A DNA stretch of 64,000 nt from an uncultured Chloroflexota bacterium (GCA_902786265.1 CADACE010000013.1:99985-163984); one strand, 5' to 3'. Shown: positions 44,836 to 54,339, counted from the first letter of the stretch. Numbers and translations are program-made. The notes: generated by a model not told the origin, from the letters alone.

Positions 44836-45318
44836 ATGGGTAAATCTTCACATGCCATTTCTGGTGTATTCGTGTTTATGCTCCTTGGTATTTTTGCGAT
44901 ATTTTCAACAATTATGGTGTTGTTGAGCGCAAAGGCCTATCGCGGTGTGGTTGACAAGGCGGCGATGCATAATTCTATGAGAGTTGCTTCCTCATATATC
45001 CGCACCATGCTCCGTTCTGATGATGAGTCCGGTGTCTTGAGAATCGAAGATGCTGAGGGTGTGCAGACCATTACGATGGAAAATGATTACGGGGATATTT
45101 ACGTTACCCGAATTTACGTTTATGACGGAAAACTGCGTGAATGGTTCGCAATGAAAGAAATCCCGTTCCTTCCCGGAAACGGAGAAACTGTCTGCGACCT
45201 GGATTCTATGGATGCGGAAATATCTGACGGGTTATTGAAAGTGAAGCTTGAAGAGAACGGTGAGGAAATGGAAGTCTATTTTGCACCGCGTTCAGCTGCT
45301 CCGAGAGGTGAAGAATGA
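44836..45318 (+). CDS. Single-helix pilus-associated protein (DUF4860-like)
   Basis: A 160-residue protein with one N-terminal membrane helix (residues 8-32) and an outer beta-rich domain. It resembles DUF4860 proteins found next to GspF- and PilT-like genes in anaerobic Gram-positive bacteria; this match is by general pattern and position. It overlaps the next gene by 4 bases. Its role may be that of a minor pilin or assembly factor. Confidence 0.55.
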   Translation: MGKSSHAISGVFVFMLLGIFAIFSTIMVLLSAKAYRGVVDKAAMHNSMRVASSYIRTMLRSDDESGVLRIEDAEGVQTITMENDYGDIYVTRIYVYDGKLREWFAMKEIPFLPGNGETVCDLDSMDAEISDGLLKVKLEENGEEMEVYFAPRSAAPRGEE

Positions 45319-45698
45319 GATCAGGAAATGCATTGTTGGTTGAACTGCTGATCGTGGTCATGTTTTTCATGCTGACGACAACCGTATTGCTGGAGGTCTT
45401 CACAAAAGCAGACAATTTCAGTACGAAATCTGAATTGCTGACGGTTTCCATGGTCGAGGCACAAAATGTTGCAGACCGTCTTTATGCTTCCGATGACCCT
45501 GAAGAACTGTTGGATTCTCTCGGTTTTGAAGCTCAGGATGGAAAATGGATCCTTGAAAAAGACAGCTATCAAATGGAAGCCGTTGTCACGGCTGAAACTG
45601 AGGATGCCGGTGTATTCCGCCGTCAGATCATTCGTGTGACCTCGAATGGTGAAGAGCTTTATGCGCTGCCGTGTTCCCGTTGGGAGGTGAAACCATGA
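45315..45698 (+). CDS. Pilin-like membrane protein
   Basis: A 127-residue protein. MRSGNALLVELLIVVMFFML resembles a class of prepilin N termini, including a Glu and ELLIVV stretch. The Gly-to-Glu spacing is off by one from the standard G|xxxxE site. The rest is soluble, and TKADNFSTKSELLTVSMVEA could be the helical stem. It overlaps both neighbours by 4 bases (ATGA). No known family is assigned. Confidence 0.6.
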   Translation: MRSGNALLVELLIVVMFFMLTTTVLLEVFTKADNFSTKSELLTVSMVEAQNVADRLYASDDPEELLDSLGFEAQDGKWILEKDSYQMEAVVTAETEDAGVFRRQIIRVTSNGEELYALPCSRWEVKP

Positions 45699-46135
45699 AT
45701 CGGAAAAGTACGATCTCTTTAGGACCGGGGGCGTCGTCCCTGATTTTGATTTTTGTCGTACTGGCTATGGCGGTTTTGAGTATGCTTTCCCTGATGGCAG
45801 CACGGAATGATCTGAAATTTTCCGAACGTTCCTCCAATGTGATCGTTTCGGCTTATGAGCTGAATGAAGCAGCTGAAGAACGGCATGCGGAAGTCGACCG
45901 TCTGCTTTACGAATGCGCAAAAGACGCCGGATCACAGGAAGAATATCTGGCCGCGGTCGCGGAAGCTTTACCGGAAGATATGGAACTTTTAGAGGATGAA
46001 ATCAGCTGGTCTGAATCGGATGGCGCGCGTATGCTGGACCTTGCCTTGCGTGTCCTGCCTCTGACTGATAGTGAAAGAACAGAATGGGTTCGCCATGACC
46101 TGATGGCTGAAACGGGGGATGAATGGGATTGGTAG
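45695..46135 (+). CDS. Pilus-associated membrane protein of unknown function
   Basis: A 146-residue protein. GASSLILIFVVLAMAVLSML forms an N-terminal helix (residues 13-35) reminiscent of PilX-type proteins. It is followed by a long, acidic helical region rich in Glu and Ala. The ATG at 45695 has a GGGAGG site and overlaps the upstream stop by 4 bases. It overlaps pilT by 13 bases. Function is inferred from operon position only. Confidence 0.55.
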   Translation: MNRKSTISLGPGASSLILIFVVLAMAVLSMLSLMAARNDLKFSERSSNVIVSAYELNEAAEERHAEVDRLLYECAKDAGSQEEYLAAVAEALPEDMELLEDEISWSESDGARMLDLALRVLPLTDSERTEWVRHDLMAETGDEWDW

Positions 46136-47175
46136 ATATGCTTGAAAAAGCCGTCAAAATGGGCGGTTCGGATATTTTCTTTGTCCCCGGCGCTCCGGTC
46201 GAGGTCAAGGTGAATAACGATATGTACCCGTTGACAGAAGACCGTCTGATGCCTGACAGTTCCAAAGAGCTAATTCAGGAAATGTATAACCTGGCCCGGC
46301 GGGATTATAATTTGTTGTTTGAATCCGGCGATGATGACTTTTCATTCGCGATCGTAAACGTCAGCCGTTTTCGCTGCAACGCATACCGGCAGAGAGGTAC
46401 TGTTGCGGCTATCTGCCGTATTATTAATTTCGAAATGCCGGATCCGAACGAACGCCATATTCCGCCGCAGGTGATGGAGCTTGCGAAGCTTCGGAATGGC
46501 ATGGTGCTGGTCACAGGGCCTGCCGGTTCCGGTAAAAGTACAACTTTGGCTTGCATTGTAGATCGTATCAATTCGACCCGCAGTGCGCATATCGTGACGA
46601 TCGAAGATCCTATTGAATACCTGCATCGACACAAAAAGAGTCTGGTGAGCCAGCGTGAAATTCCGCAGGATGCCTCTACATTTTACCGTGCGCTTCGTGC
46701 TTCCCTTCGTCAGGCACCTGATGTGATCATGCTCGGGGAAATGCGTGACCTGGAAACGATCCATACGGCTATCACGGCTGCTGAAACCGGACATTTGCTT
46801 CTTTCTTCACTGCATACGATTGGCGCTGCGAAGACCATTGACCGTATTATCGATACATTTCCGGCTGAGCAGCAGACCCAGGTGAGGGTACAGCTTTCCA
46901 TGGTTCTGAAAGCGGTCGTTTCTCAGCGTCTTGTACCGACTGTTGACGGAAAGCGGGAAGCGGTTTTTGAGCTGATGACGGTCAATAACGCCATCCAAAA
47001 TCTGATCCGTGATGGACGTACACATCAGATCGATAATGCCATTTACGGCGGGACGAGCAAGGACATGATTTCCATGGATGGTGAATTGCAGCGTCTGTTC
47101 CGCGCAGGCCGGATAACAAAGGATATTGCTGTTGCCTATGCAGTCAATCCGGATACGCTGTCAAAACGGCTGTAG
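46123..47175 (+). CDS. PilT-family ATPase
   Basis: A 350-residue secretion ATPase. Motifs are Walker A GPAGSGKSTT (132-141), Asp box IVTIEDPIE (158-166), Walker B VIMLGEMRD (201-209) and His box AETGHLLLSSLHT (220-232). The AIRN-like retraction motif of PilT is not evident; LRQAPDVIMLGEMR is as in PilT/PilU. It powers filament movement on the inner membrane. No PilB- or GspE-type extension ATPase lies in the window, so this enzyme may drive both directions, or pilB may lie elsewhere. It is the last gene of the pilus-like operon. Confidence 0.88.
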   Translation: MGLVDMLEKAVKMGGSDIFFVPGAPVEVKVNNDMYPLTEDRLMPDSSKELIQEMYNLARRDYNLLFESGDDDFSFAIVNVSRFRCNAYRQRGTVAAICRIINFEMPDPNERHIPPQVMELAKLRNGMVLVTGPAGSGKSTTLACIVDRINSTRSAHIVTIEDPIEYLHRHKKSLVSQREIPQDASTFYRALRASLRQAPDVIMLGEMRDLETIHTAITAAETGHLLLSSLHTIGAAKTIDRIIDTFPAEQQTQVRVQLSMVLKAVVSQRLVPTVDGKREAVFELMTVNNAIQNLIRDGRTHQIDNAIYGGTSKDMISMDGELQRLFRAGRITKDIAVAYAVNPDTLSKRL

Positions 47176-47203
47176 TCGATCAGTTTAAAGCTGAATTTGA
47201 ATT

Positions 47204-47230
47204 GGGCGGCCTTGTCAGCTGCCCTCTTTT
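47204..47230 (+). terminator. Terminator after the pilus operon
   Basis: GGGCGGC pairs with GCTGCCC (one G-T wobble) and TCTTTT follows. A second inverted repeat (CGGAGTT with AACTCCG) lies at about 47246-47279. The rest of the gap before 47424 shows only a TATACT-like box. Confidence 0.7.
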
Positions 47231-47423
47231 AATAATAGAAATAAGCGGAGTTTCTTCACGCTGAATTTATTGAACTCCGTATTTCTGTTTAAGAAAAAGA
47301 GTATACAAAGATCATTCTCAGAAGTTCGTTTGCAAAGCGGAAAACCTGTACGCTGAATAGATGGGGTTGATTTTGTAATTGTGTTATACTGAATATGTAA
47401 TTTTTCAGAAGGGAGAATTTCTT

Positions 47424-48356
47424 ATGGAACAGCAAACAAGAAGACTTGTTACAAGAAGTGATTTTGATGGTCTGGCTTGTGCCATGATGCTGAAAGAATT
47501 AAATCTTATTGATGAGATTAAATTTGTCCATCCGAAGGATGTACAGGACGGCAAAGTTGAGCTGAGTAAAAATGACATCACAACGAATCTGCCGTATGAT
47601 CCGCGGGTATCTATCGCGTTTGATCATCATGAATCTGAAGAGGAACGTCTCAAAGCGATCGAAACCGGCGGTAAATTGATCATTGACCCGAAAGCCAAAA
47701 GCGCGGCCCGGGTGGTTTATGATTATTATGGCGGAAAAAAGGCATTCCCCCGCATCTCGGATGATCTGATGGCGGCGGTAGACAAAGGCGACAGTGCCGA
47801 TTTCACGATCGATGAGATCCTGAACCCGAGCGGATGGGTGCTGCTGCATTATTTGATGGATGCACGCACGGGTCTTGGCCGTTTCCATGATTTCCGGATC
47901 TCAAACTATGCCCTGATGATGCAGCTGATCGATTATTGCCTTGAACACGACATTGATGAGATTCTTGAACTGCCGGATGTGAAGGAACGGGTAGATCTTT
48001 ATTTTGAACAGGCAGAGTTGTTCAAAGCACAGCTGCTGCGCATCGCTAAAGTATATGACAAGGTCGTTGTTCTTGACCTGCGCAATGAGGAAGTGATCCA
48101 TGCGGGAAATCGATTTATGATCTATGCATTGTTCCCCGAAACGCAGATTTCCGTACATGTCGCATGGGGCTTCAAAAAGCAGAATACCGCGGTGATGATC
48201 GGGAAATCGATCGTCAACAAAGCTTCTCAGGTCGATATCGGTGCGCTTTGCCTGCAATATGGCGGCGGCGGCCATCGCAATGCTGGTACCTGCCAGCTGG
48301 ATAACGATACCGTAGATCAGCAGCTGCCTGAAATTATCAAGGCACTTAATGCCTGA
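47424..48356 (+). CDS. DHH-family phosphoesterase
   Basis: A 310-residue metal-dependent hydrolase related to exopolyphosphatases and nano-RNases. Visible motifs are SDFDGLACA (motif I), the DHH triplet in AFDHHESEE, DKGDSADF and the DHHA1 signature GGGGHRNAGTCQL at the C terminus. The substrate (cyclic dinucleotide, nano-RNA or polyphosphate) cannot be told from sequence. The ATG at 47424 has a GAAGGGAG site and replaces an upstream in-frame start 45 bases earlier. Confidence 0.88.
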   Translation: MEQQTRRLVTRSDFDGLACAMMLKELNLIDEIKFVHPKDVQDGKVELSKNDITTNLPYDPRVSIAFDHHESEEERLKAIETGGKLIIDPKAKSAARVVYDYYGGKKAFPRISDDLMAAVDKGDSADFTIDEILNPSGWVLLHYLMDARTGLGRFHDFRISNYALMMQLIDYCLEHDIDEILELPDVKERVDLYFEQAELFKAQLLRIAKVYDKVVVLDLRNEEVIHAGNRFMIYALFPETQISVHVAWGFKKQNTAVMIGKSIVNKASQVDIGALCLQYGGGGHRNAGTCQLDNDTVDQQLPEIIKALNA

Positions 48357-48440
48357 CAGAGGGCGGTTATAAACCCGGCTGATGACGGTGTTTGCGGATA
48401 TTGACACCGGAAGGATGTCTTTATCAAATTATTTTACAGA

Positions 48441-48480
48441 TAATGGGGACAGTTATGATTTCAGCTCTCTGTCCCCGTTA
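48441..48480 (+). terminator. Hairpin after the DHH gene
   Basis: TAATGGGGACAG pairs with CTGTCCCCGTTA (12-bp stem, one mismatch), followed by a short TTATT stretch. Confidence 0.65.
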
Positions 48481-48510
48481 TTATTGGTTTAACTGTTTTC
48501 ATAATCGTAT

Positions 48511-50769
48511 ATGAAAAAAAAGCTTTCGGAACAGCTTCATTCATCAAGGTTTTGTTTTGTACTGCTGGTCATACTTCTGACAGCTATGCTGACAGCAGTC
48601 ATGACTTTGCGTACAGCTTATCTGCTGTTCCATACTACCGGGATATTTTATTGGAAAGTCTTTTACCAGCGCGGGCTGCCTCTGGTCATCGGCGGTTTGG
48701 CCGTATGTTTCACCGGGTGCGGCTTTCTTCTTTATCGTTTTCGTAAAACGGTTCACCAAACCCTGCAGAGGGACCATAAAAAGTGGAAGATTACCGGCTT
48801 GCTGCTGATTATCGGCATTGCTGCGGGGATCTTTGTATCGAAAACCGGAATGGGGTTGGTAAAGGAAAACGCTTTTTGGGGAAAGCCGACCGTGGCCTTC
48901 CTGGAATGGCATATTCTGTTGGCGTTTTTTGTATGCTTTGTCTGGTTTTGCGCCGGACGTTTTTCAGCGAATGGAATTACGTCAAAAATCAGGCGGTGGA
49001 TGCCGGTTGTGATTTGGCTGTGCGCGGTTATAATTTGGACTTCCATTCCCAACCAAAACGGGTTTTTCTCCCCTGCAGGGAGAGCCCCTAATTATGAGAC
49101 TTATCCGTTTTCAGACGGGTCTTTTTATGGCCATTACGCGAGGGCTGCCGCAGCGGGGATGGGTTTTAAGGGGGATGATATTCCTCCGCGTCCGCTTTAT
49201 ATTGCTTTTCTGACCGGACTGCACCTGATTTCGGATAATCAATATGACAGGATCATTTTCTTTCAGACGCTGGTGCTGGGATTGCTGCCGGTTTTTGTAT
49301 ATTTGTGCGGACGGGATCTTCATTCGGAGGAAGCAGGGATCGCTGCAGCTCTGTTGGTGATCCTGCGTGAAACTCACGCGATCCTTGCAGCACCCTTTGG
49401 ACATAATATTTCGACAACCAAATATTTCTTCGCTGATTTGCCGACGGCACTGGTATGTGCGGCATATATTTGGACATTGATCCGGTGGCGGCAATCTGCT
49501 GATTCAAAGGCGCTACAATGGGCGTTTGCTTCGGGATGTGCGCTTGGCGCAATGGTTTTGATCCGTACACAAAGCTTCTTCCTGGTTCTGCTGCTGCTTT
49601 TCCCATTGATACCCGCTTTCCGCGTCTCTCCGAAAAAAGGATCGAAGCAGACATTCTTTTTTGCGGCGGCGCTGATCGTTTGCATCGGACCATGGCTGAT
49701 CCGTAACCACCGCATCACCGGTCAGTTTGTCTTTGATCATCCGATGACCCAAACCGCGGAAATGGCACGAAGTTATAACTTTGACGGGGAGGACTTATCT
49801 CAGCTTCCGGAAGAAAATGACGGCGCATATACGCAGCGCATGACAGCTTTTATCGCGAGTTCGATGAAAAAACACTTTTCCACGGTTGCCGGATTTGTAG
49901 TGAGCCATTTTCTGAACAGTGAGATCAGCAATTTCCGCTTATTCCCTTTGCGGGATCATTTGAATGATTTGACTGAGCTGGTGAAAAGCAAAGAGGCCTA
50001 CTGGGAACTTTTGGACAACAATGAAATGACGGTTTATAACCTGGTTTTCTTTGGTTTCGGTTTTCTGGTATGGGCTTTGGGAGCGGGAGCCGCATATCAG
50101 CGCAGCTCTGCAGCCGGATTGATCCCTTTGGCAGCTCTTACGATATTTAATTTCAGTACCGCAATGGGGCGTTATTCAGCGGGTCGTTATCTGATCCCGA
50201 CAGATTGGATCATGATGCTGTATTTTGCGGTTGGTCTGGCGGATATACTGTGTATTCTCTTCCGTTTTTGCGGCGGAAAAGATGATCCCAATAAAGAACA
50301 GTGTAAGATCGCCCCGTCGTATGTCATTACAGCTCTTTGTGTTCTGCTGATTGCGGCAGCGATTCCCTTTGCCGACCGGTTGATCCCGCAGCGGTTTACG
50401 CAGGATCCTCCGGAGCTTGTCAAAGAAAAAGTCGGTACGATGACAATGCAGTGTTCCGCTGAAAACGAGCTGTATCTGCACGCAGTGGCCGTTTATCCCC
50501 GGTATTATGCCGCGGGTGAAGGGGAGCCGGAAAGCGCGAAACAGGGGTATGGTGCTGTTGATTATGGCCGTCTGGTTTTCCTGACACTGGCTCCCGGAAA
50601 TTTCGGTACGATGGAAATGCGGTTGGATGAAGCGCCTGATTATCTTCCGGATGGTTCGGAGGTATGGCTCAGCGGGTGTGAGAATGGGGCGGCTGCTATC
50701 GTGGAGGAAATGCTTGTTGAAAAGGACGGGACTCTGATACGGTACAGTTCGGATAGTATTGATCACTGA
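48511..50769 (+). CDS. GT39/ArnT-like membrane glycosyltransferase
   Basis: A 752-residue protein with about 12 membrane helices. The large first outer loop has SDGSFYGHYARAAAAG and the following PRPLYIAFLTGLHLISDNQY, as in GT-C family enzymes that use lipid-linked sugars. A conserved ETHAILAAPFGHNISTTKYF segment follows. The C-terminal 130 residues form a small outer beta domain. It is not closely similar to the pair at 35114 and 37410. It stands alone and ends at a terminator. Confidence 0.72.
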   Translation: MKKKLSEQLHSSRFCFVLLVILLTAMLTAVMTLRTAYLLFHTTGIFYWKVFYQRGLPLVIGGLAVCFTGCGFLLYRFRKTVHQTLQRDHKKWKITGLLLIIGIAAGIFVSKTGMGLVKENAFWGKPTVAFLEWHILLAFFVCFVWFCAGRFSANGITSKIRRWMPVVIWLCAVIIWTSIPNQNGFFSPAGRAPNYETYPFSDGSFYGHYARAAAAGMGFKGDDIPPRPLYIAFLTGLHLISDNQYDRIIFFQTLVLGLLPVFVYLCGRDLHSEEAGIAAALLVILRETHAILAAPFGHNISTTKYFFADLPTALVCAAYIWTLIRWRQSADSKALQWAFASGCALGAMVLIRTQSFFLVLLLLFPLIPAFRVSPKKGSKQTFFFAAALIVCIGPWLIRNHRITGQFVFDHPMTQTAEMARSYNFDGEDLSQLPEENDGAYTQRMTAFIASSMKKHFSTVAGFVVSHFLNSEISNFRLFPLRDHLNDLTELVKSKEAYWELLDNNEMTVYNLVFFGFGFLVWALGAGAAYQRSSAAGLIPLAALTIFNFSTAMGRYSAGRYLIPTDWIMMLYFAVGLADILCILFRFCGGKDDPNKEQCKIAPSYVITALCVLLIAAAIPFADRLIPQRFTQDPPELVKEKVGTMTMQCSAENELYLHAVAVYPRYYAAGEGEPESAKQGYGAVDYGRLVFLTLAPGNFGTMEMRLDEAPDYLPDGSEVWLSGCENGAAAIVEEMLVEKDGTLIRYSSDSIDH

Positions 50770-50790
50770 ATGATGACCAATGTGTAACAA

Positions 50791-50821
50791 AAAATGGGGC
50801 TCCGTCAAGGAGCCCCATTTT
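50791..50821. terminator. Bidirectional terminator between convergent genes
   Basis: A 13-bp perfect stem (AAAATGGGGCTCC with GGAGCCCCATTTT) with a 5-base loop, flanked by A and T runs that serve both strands. Confidence 0.93.
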
Positions 50822-50829
50822 GGTAAGCC

Positions 50830-51582
50830 TTATAAAACAATTTCCAGATTGTCTACGCCGGTGATCAGGTTCGGGAAAATTGACCTGGCCGGAGCGACGG
50901 CATTTTTCCGGGCTTCCATTGTGGTATATGCACCTGCGCCGAAATGGGTCAGAACCATTTGTTTAGCGCCGGCTTCCAACGCCAGCTGAGCACAGATTTC
51001 CGGCTCCATGTGAGGAGCTGTTTTTCCCTTTACTGTTCCCGGCAGCGCACCGCACTCGGCAATTACAAGGTCGGCACCGCCCGCAAGCGTTACGGCATTT
51101 TCACAGTACCCGGTATCGCTCAGATAGGTGATGGTCCTTCCTTCAATTCCGAGCCTGTACCCATGAGTCGGAACCGGATGCTGAATTGGCAGCGTGGTGA
51201 TTTCAAAGGGGAAATCAGCGTTCGCCAGCTCATCCGTATCCAGCAATTCACTTCCTTCCGGAACCATCTTTGTCCACAGGTTAGTGTAGGGCGGCCTTAC
51301 AAGTTCTGTAAAGGCTTGTTTTTGACCGGCCGGGACAACGATCTTCAATGGCAGCTGAAATTGGATGTAATCCAGCGTATGCAATCCGATTGTATGATCT
51401 AAATGCAAATGCGAAAGCAGCAGGAACGACGGTTTGGAAAAATCGATCAGCGGTTTGACTTTGCGGATGCCGTAACCCGCGTCCAGAATAATCGAAAAAT
51501 CTCTGGCGCGGATCAAAGTACACATTGTCTGTCCGTTCTCAGTATCAAACCAGCCGTTGGTTCCGAGAGTAGTAACGATCAT
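50830..51582 (-). CDS. Metallo-beta-lactamase-fold hydrolase
   Basis: A 250-residue enzyme. The metal-binding HLHLDH is at residues 58-63. GxG strands at the N terminus (TTLGTNGWFDTENG), a His in PVPTHGYRL, the Asp in TYLSDTGY and a His in VLTHFGAG complete the metal site. The pattern resembles RNase Z-like or phosphodiesterase members, but RNase Z-specific domains are missing. It sits 66 bases after the GntR gene on the same strand, with a GAAGGTG site before its ATG. Confidence 0.87.
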   Translation of the reverse strand: MIVTTLGTNGWFDTENGQTMCTLIRARDFSIILDAGYGIRKVKPLIDFSKPSFLLLSHLHLDHTIGLHTLDYIQFQLPLKIVVPAGQKQAFTELVRPPYTNLWTKMVPEGSELLDTDELANADFPFEITTLPIQHPVPTHGYRLGIEGRTITYLSDTGYCENAVTLAGGADLVIAECGALPGTVKGKTAPHMEPEICAQLALEAGAKQMVLTHFGAGAYTTMEARKNAVAPARSIFPNLITGVDNLEIVL

Positions 51583-51648
51583 AACGACACCTTCATAAAA
51601 TAAATTTATTTATACTATTATACTTCCCCTGCCCCGCATATAATCGGT

Positions 51649-52302
51649 TTATTTCAAAAGGTCAGTCATGCGTTGTGATGCCAGAACCGCGTTCTTTTCC
51701 TTAATCGCGTTCAGGATCGATTCATATGATTCGATGTACTTTGCGGTATCCGTTTCAGTTTCGTTTGAAGCTTTTCCTTTCCGGGATGTTTCTTCAAGTG
51801 ACTTAAACAGGCTGATGAGGATCTTATTCCCACAGGATTCTGCGAGTGCGGTGTGGAAAAGATGTCCGGTTGAAGCCCATTCCTCCTGTCCCGATGCGGA
51901 TTTTGCTTTATCAATAGCTTCCTGCATTTTTGCGATATCTACCAGTGACGCGTTTTCTGCCGCGTAGGCCGCCAGCCTCGGTTCCAGTATCATCCGGGCC
52001 TGAACAATATCATTCAGGTTTTCGGGATCATTGAGAAGATCCGCTAAATGATTGTTATTGATACATGCAATGGCGTTATCTGCGACATAGGTGCCGATTC
52101 CCGGACTGGAAAACAGCACTCCGGACATCTGCAGATTGGTGATTGCTTCCCGAATTGATCCGCGGCCTACCTGAAAGATTGACGCAAGTTCATCTTCGGT
52201 CGGGACACGGCTTCCCTCAGCCCATTCTTCACTCAGGATCGCCTGCTCGATTTGTTCAGAAATTGTTTCATAATACTTTTTCTTTGAAATTGGTTTGATC
52301 AT
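51649..52302 (-). CDS. GntR/FadR-family transcriptional regulator
   Basis: A 217-residue DNA-binding protein. The GntR winged helix covers residues 8-72 (AILSEEWAEGSRVPTEDELA, GRGSIREAITNLQMSGVLFS, GIGTYVAD). An FCD-type all-helical ligand domain follows (about 90-215) with VQARMILEPRLAAYAAENAS and FHTALAESCGNKIL. FCD regulators usually sense an organic acid. The targets could be the MBL hydrolase downstream or its own gene. GGAGG lies about 13 bases upstream of the ATG. Confidence 0.88.
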   Translation of the reverse strand: MIKPISKKKYYETISEQIEQAILSEEWAEGSRVPTEDELASIFQVGRGSIREAITNLQMSGVLFSSPGIGTYVADNAIACINNNHLADLLNDPENLNDIVQARMILEPRLAAYAAENASLVDIAKMQEAIDKAKSASGQEEWASTGHLFHTALAESCGNKILISLFKSLEETSRKGKASNETETDTAKYIESYESILNAIKEKNAVLASQRMTDLLK

Positions 52303-52466
52303 AGAACTGCAAACTACCTCCTGTCTTTAATATTATATTTTCCAATTTTACAACAAATGTTTGTGCAAATAAATATCTTTCATGTATTTTTGTTATTCTG
52401 AAAGTCATTTTTCAAAAAGATTTTGAATATACTGTATACAAAATATATTTACGTAAACAAAAGTAT

Positions 52467-52496
52467 AAAAAACACGGCAAAAATTGCCGTGCTTTT
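52467..52496 (-). terminator. Terminator of gpmI
   Basis: CACGGCAA pairs with TTGCCGTG across a 3-base loop. Read on the minus strand it is followed by a run of six T. The rest of 52303-52520 is AT-rich promoter-like sequence of the GntR gene. Confidence 0.85.
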
Positions 52497-52520
52497 CAGT
52501 GATGAATATTTTGTTGATTT

Positions 52521-54092
52521 TCAGATCATTGCTTCTTCCCACATGGAAGGAGGTTCGATGCCCAGGATCTTTGCGACGGTCGCGGCGCAGTTGGCCAGAC
52601 CGAAGTGACCATCCTTGATCTCATAACGGGTGTCCTTATCATAGATGATGAAAGGAACCGGATTCAGGGAATGGGAAGTCTTCGGGGAAACGGCACCGGT
52701 CTTTTTGTTGCGTTCGATCATGTCATCAGCGTTCCCATGGTCTGCGGTGACGATGAGAGTGAAGTCATTATGTTCCATCGCTTTGATGATGCGGGCCAGT
52801 CCGAGATCGACGGATTCCACACCGATGCGGGTGGCAACCAGACTGCCGGTGTGACCGACCATATCGCCATTCGGATAGTTGCAGCGGATAAAACCGTATT
52901 CGCCGGATTCAATAGCTTCCAGTACCTTATCGGTGACTTCCGCGGATTTCATCCACGGGCGCTGTTCAAAGGGCACGACATCGGAAGGAATTTCGCAGAA
53001 GACTTCGAGTTCTTCGCTGGTCTTGCCGGATTTGTTCCCGTTCCAGAAGTAGGTCACGTGGCCGTATTTCTGTGTTTCGGAGACAGCGTATTGTTTGATG
53101 CCATGTTCCACAAGGAGCTGGGACAGGGTGTTCTTGATGTCCGGAGGAGCGACCAGGAATTTCTTCGGCAGCTTCAGGTCGCCGTCATACTGCAGCATAC
53201 CGGCGTAAAGGACATTCGGACGGCGGCCGCGGTCAAAATGATCGAAGTCGTCATATTCAAATGCCATGCTGATCTCAATGGCGCGGTCACCGCGGAAATT
53301 GTAGAAAATCACGGAGTCGTTGTCTTCGATGGTGCCGACCGGCTGCCCGTTTTCAGCGATAACAAAGGCCGGCAGGTCCTGGTCAATGACTTCGAATTCC
53401 TTGCGGTAGGTTTCAATAGCTTCTTTGGCAGAAGCAAACTGGCGTCCGACACCGTGCACGTGGGTTTCCCAGCCTTCTTTGACCATGTTCCAGTTGGCTT
53501 GGTAGCGGTCCATGGTGATGACCATACGGCCGCCGCCGGAAGCGATCCTGCAGTCAAAAGCTGCATCGCGCTGTTCGGCAAGGAAGTCTTCCAGTTCATC
53601 CACATACTGCAGGGCGGAGGTGGCGGGGACGTCACGGCCGTCGAGGAGAATATGAACACGGACTTTGCTCACGCCTTCTTTTTTCGCCTGTGCGATCATA
53701 GCCTTCAGATGGCTGATGTTGGAATGAACATTACCGTCGGAAAGCAGACCGATGAAGTGCATGGCGGATTTGTGTTCCACGCAGTTAGCGGCCATTTCCT
53801 TCCAGGTCCCGGAAGTGAACATGGAACCGCTTTCGATGCTGTCATTGACCAGCTTGGCGCCCTGGGAATAGATCTGTCCGCAGCCAAGGGCATTGTGACC
53901 GACCTCACTGTTGCCCATATCGGCATCGCTCGGCAGACCGACCGCGGTACCGTGAGCTTTGATCTGGGTGTTCGGGCAATTGGCCAGCAGCCAGTCCAGA
54001 GTCGGGGTATTCGCCTGTTTTACGGCATCGCCTTCAGGGTCTTTCCCAAAACCGACACCGTCCATTACGACAAAAACAAGAGGTTTTTTCAT
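52521..54092 (-). CDS. gpmI: 2,3-bisphosphoglycerate-independent phosphoglycerate mutase
   Basis: Glycolytic enzyme of 523 residues, the usual iPGM length, interconverting 3- and 2-phosphoglycerate with two Mn ions. Metal ligand Asp11 is in VVMDGVGFG, and the phosphorylated Ser62 is in MGNSEVGHNALG. DGRDVPATSA, the RGDRAIE segment and ADHGNADDM near the C terminus complete the active site. A GTGAGGA site precedes the start. The gene is alone on its strand with its own terminator. Confidence 0.96.
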   Translation of the reverse strand: MKKPLVFVVMDGVGFGKDPEGDAVKQANTPTLDWLLANCPNTQIKAHGTAVGLPSDADMGNSEVGHNALGCGQIYSQGAKLVNDSIESGSMFTSGTWKEMAANCVEHKSAMHFIGLLSDGNVHSNISHLKAMIAQAKKEGVSKVRVHILLDGRDVPATSALQYVDELEDFLAEQRDAAFDCRIASGGGRMVITMDRYQANWNMVKEGWETHVHGVGRQFASAKEAIETYRKEFEVIDQDLPAFVIAENGQPVGTIEDNDSVIFYNFRGDRAIEISMAFEYDDFDHFDRGRRPNVLYAGMLQYDGDLKLPKKFLVAPPDIKNTLSQLLVEHGIKQYAVSETQKYGHVTYFWNGNKSGKTSEELEVFCEIPSDVVPFEQRPWMKSAEVTDKVLEAIESGEYGFIRCNYPNGDMVGHTGSLVATRIGVESVDLGLARIIKAMEHNDFTLIVTADHGNADDMIERNKKTGAVSPKTSHSLNPVPFIIYDKDTRYEIKDGHFGLANCAATVAKILGIEPPSMWEEAMI

Positions 54093-54276
54093 TGCTTCCT
54101 CACTAATTGGTTGATACGATTCGCGTAATCCGCAATATGTACCAATTATAAGCGGTTTTGTGAAATTTTCGTTAGACTGACTTTACAATATTCACAAATC
54201 ATATTTATTTTGTGTGACATATACGGCTCCTTTTTTTAGGCCTGTCTTTAGGATTTTCACAAGTGTCACAATTTTA

Positions 54277-54305
54277 TTGACGGCATCACTTTAGAGTGAT
54301 ATACT
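54277..54305 (+). promoter_or_regulatory. Promoter of the trp T-box operon
   Basis: TTGACG (54277-54282), exactly 17 bp, TATACT (54300-54305). It lies about 35 bases before the T-box stem I. Confidence 0.82.
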
Positions 54306-54339
54306 GTTGAAACATTTCAATTACAGAAACCGCTGATGC

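Noticed and set aside
52605..54128. Plus-strand open frame of about 500 codons opposite gpmI
   Set aside because: It is antisense to a clear iPGM with an intact active site. Such mirror frames arise from the biased codon use of the real gene; it has no ribosome site or recognisable domain.
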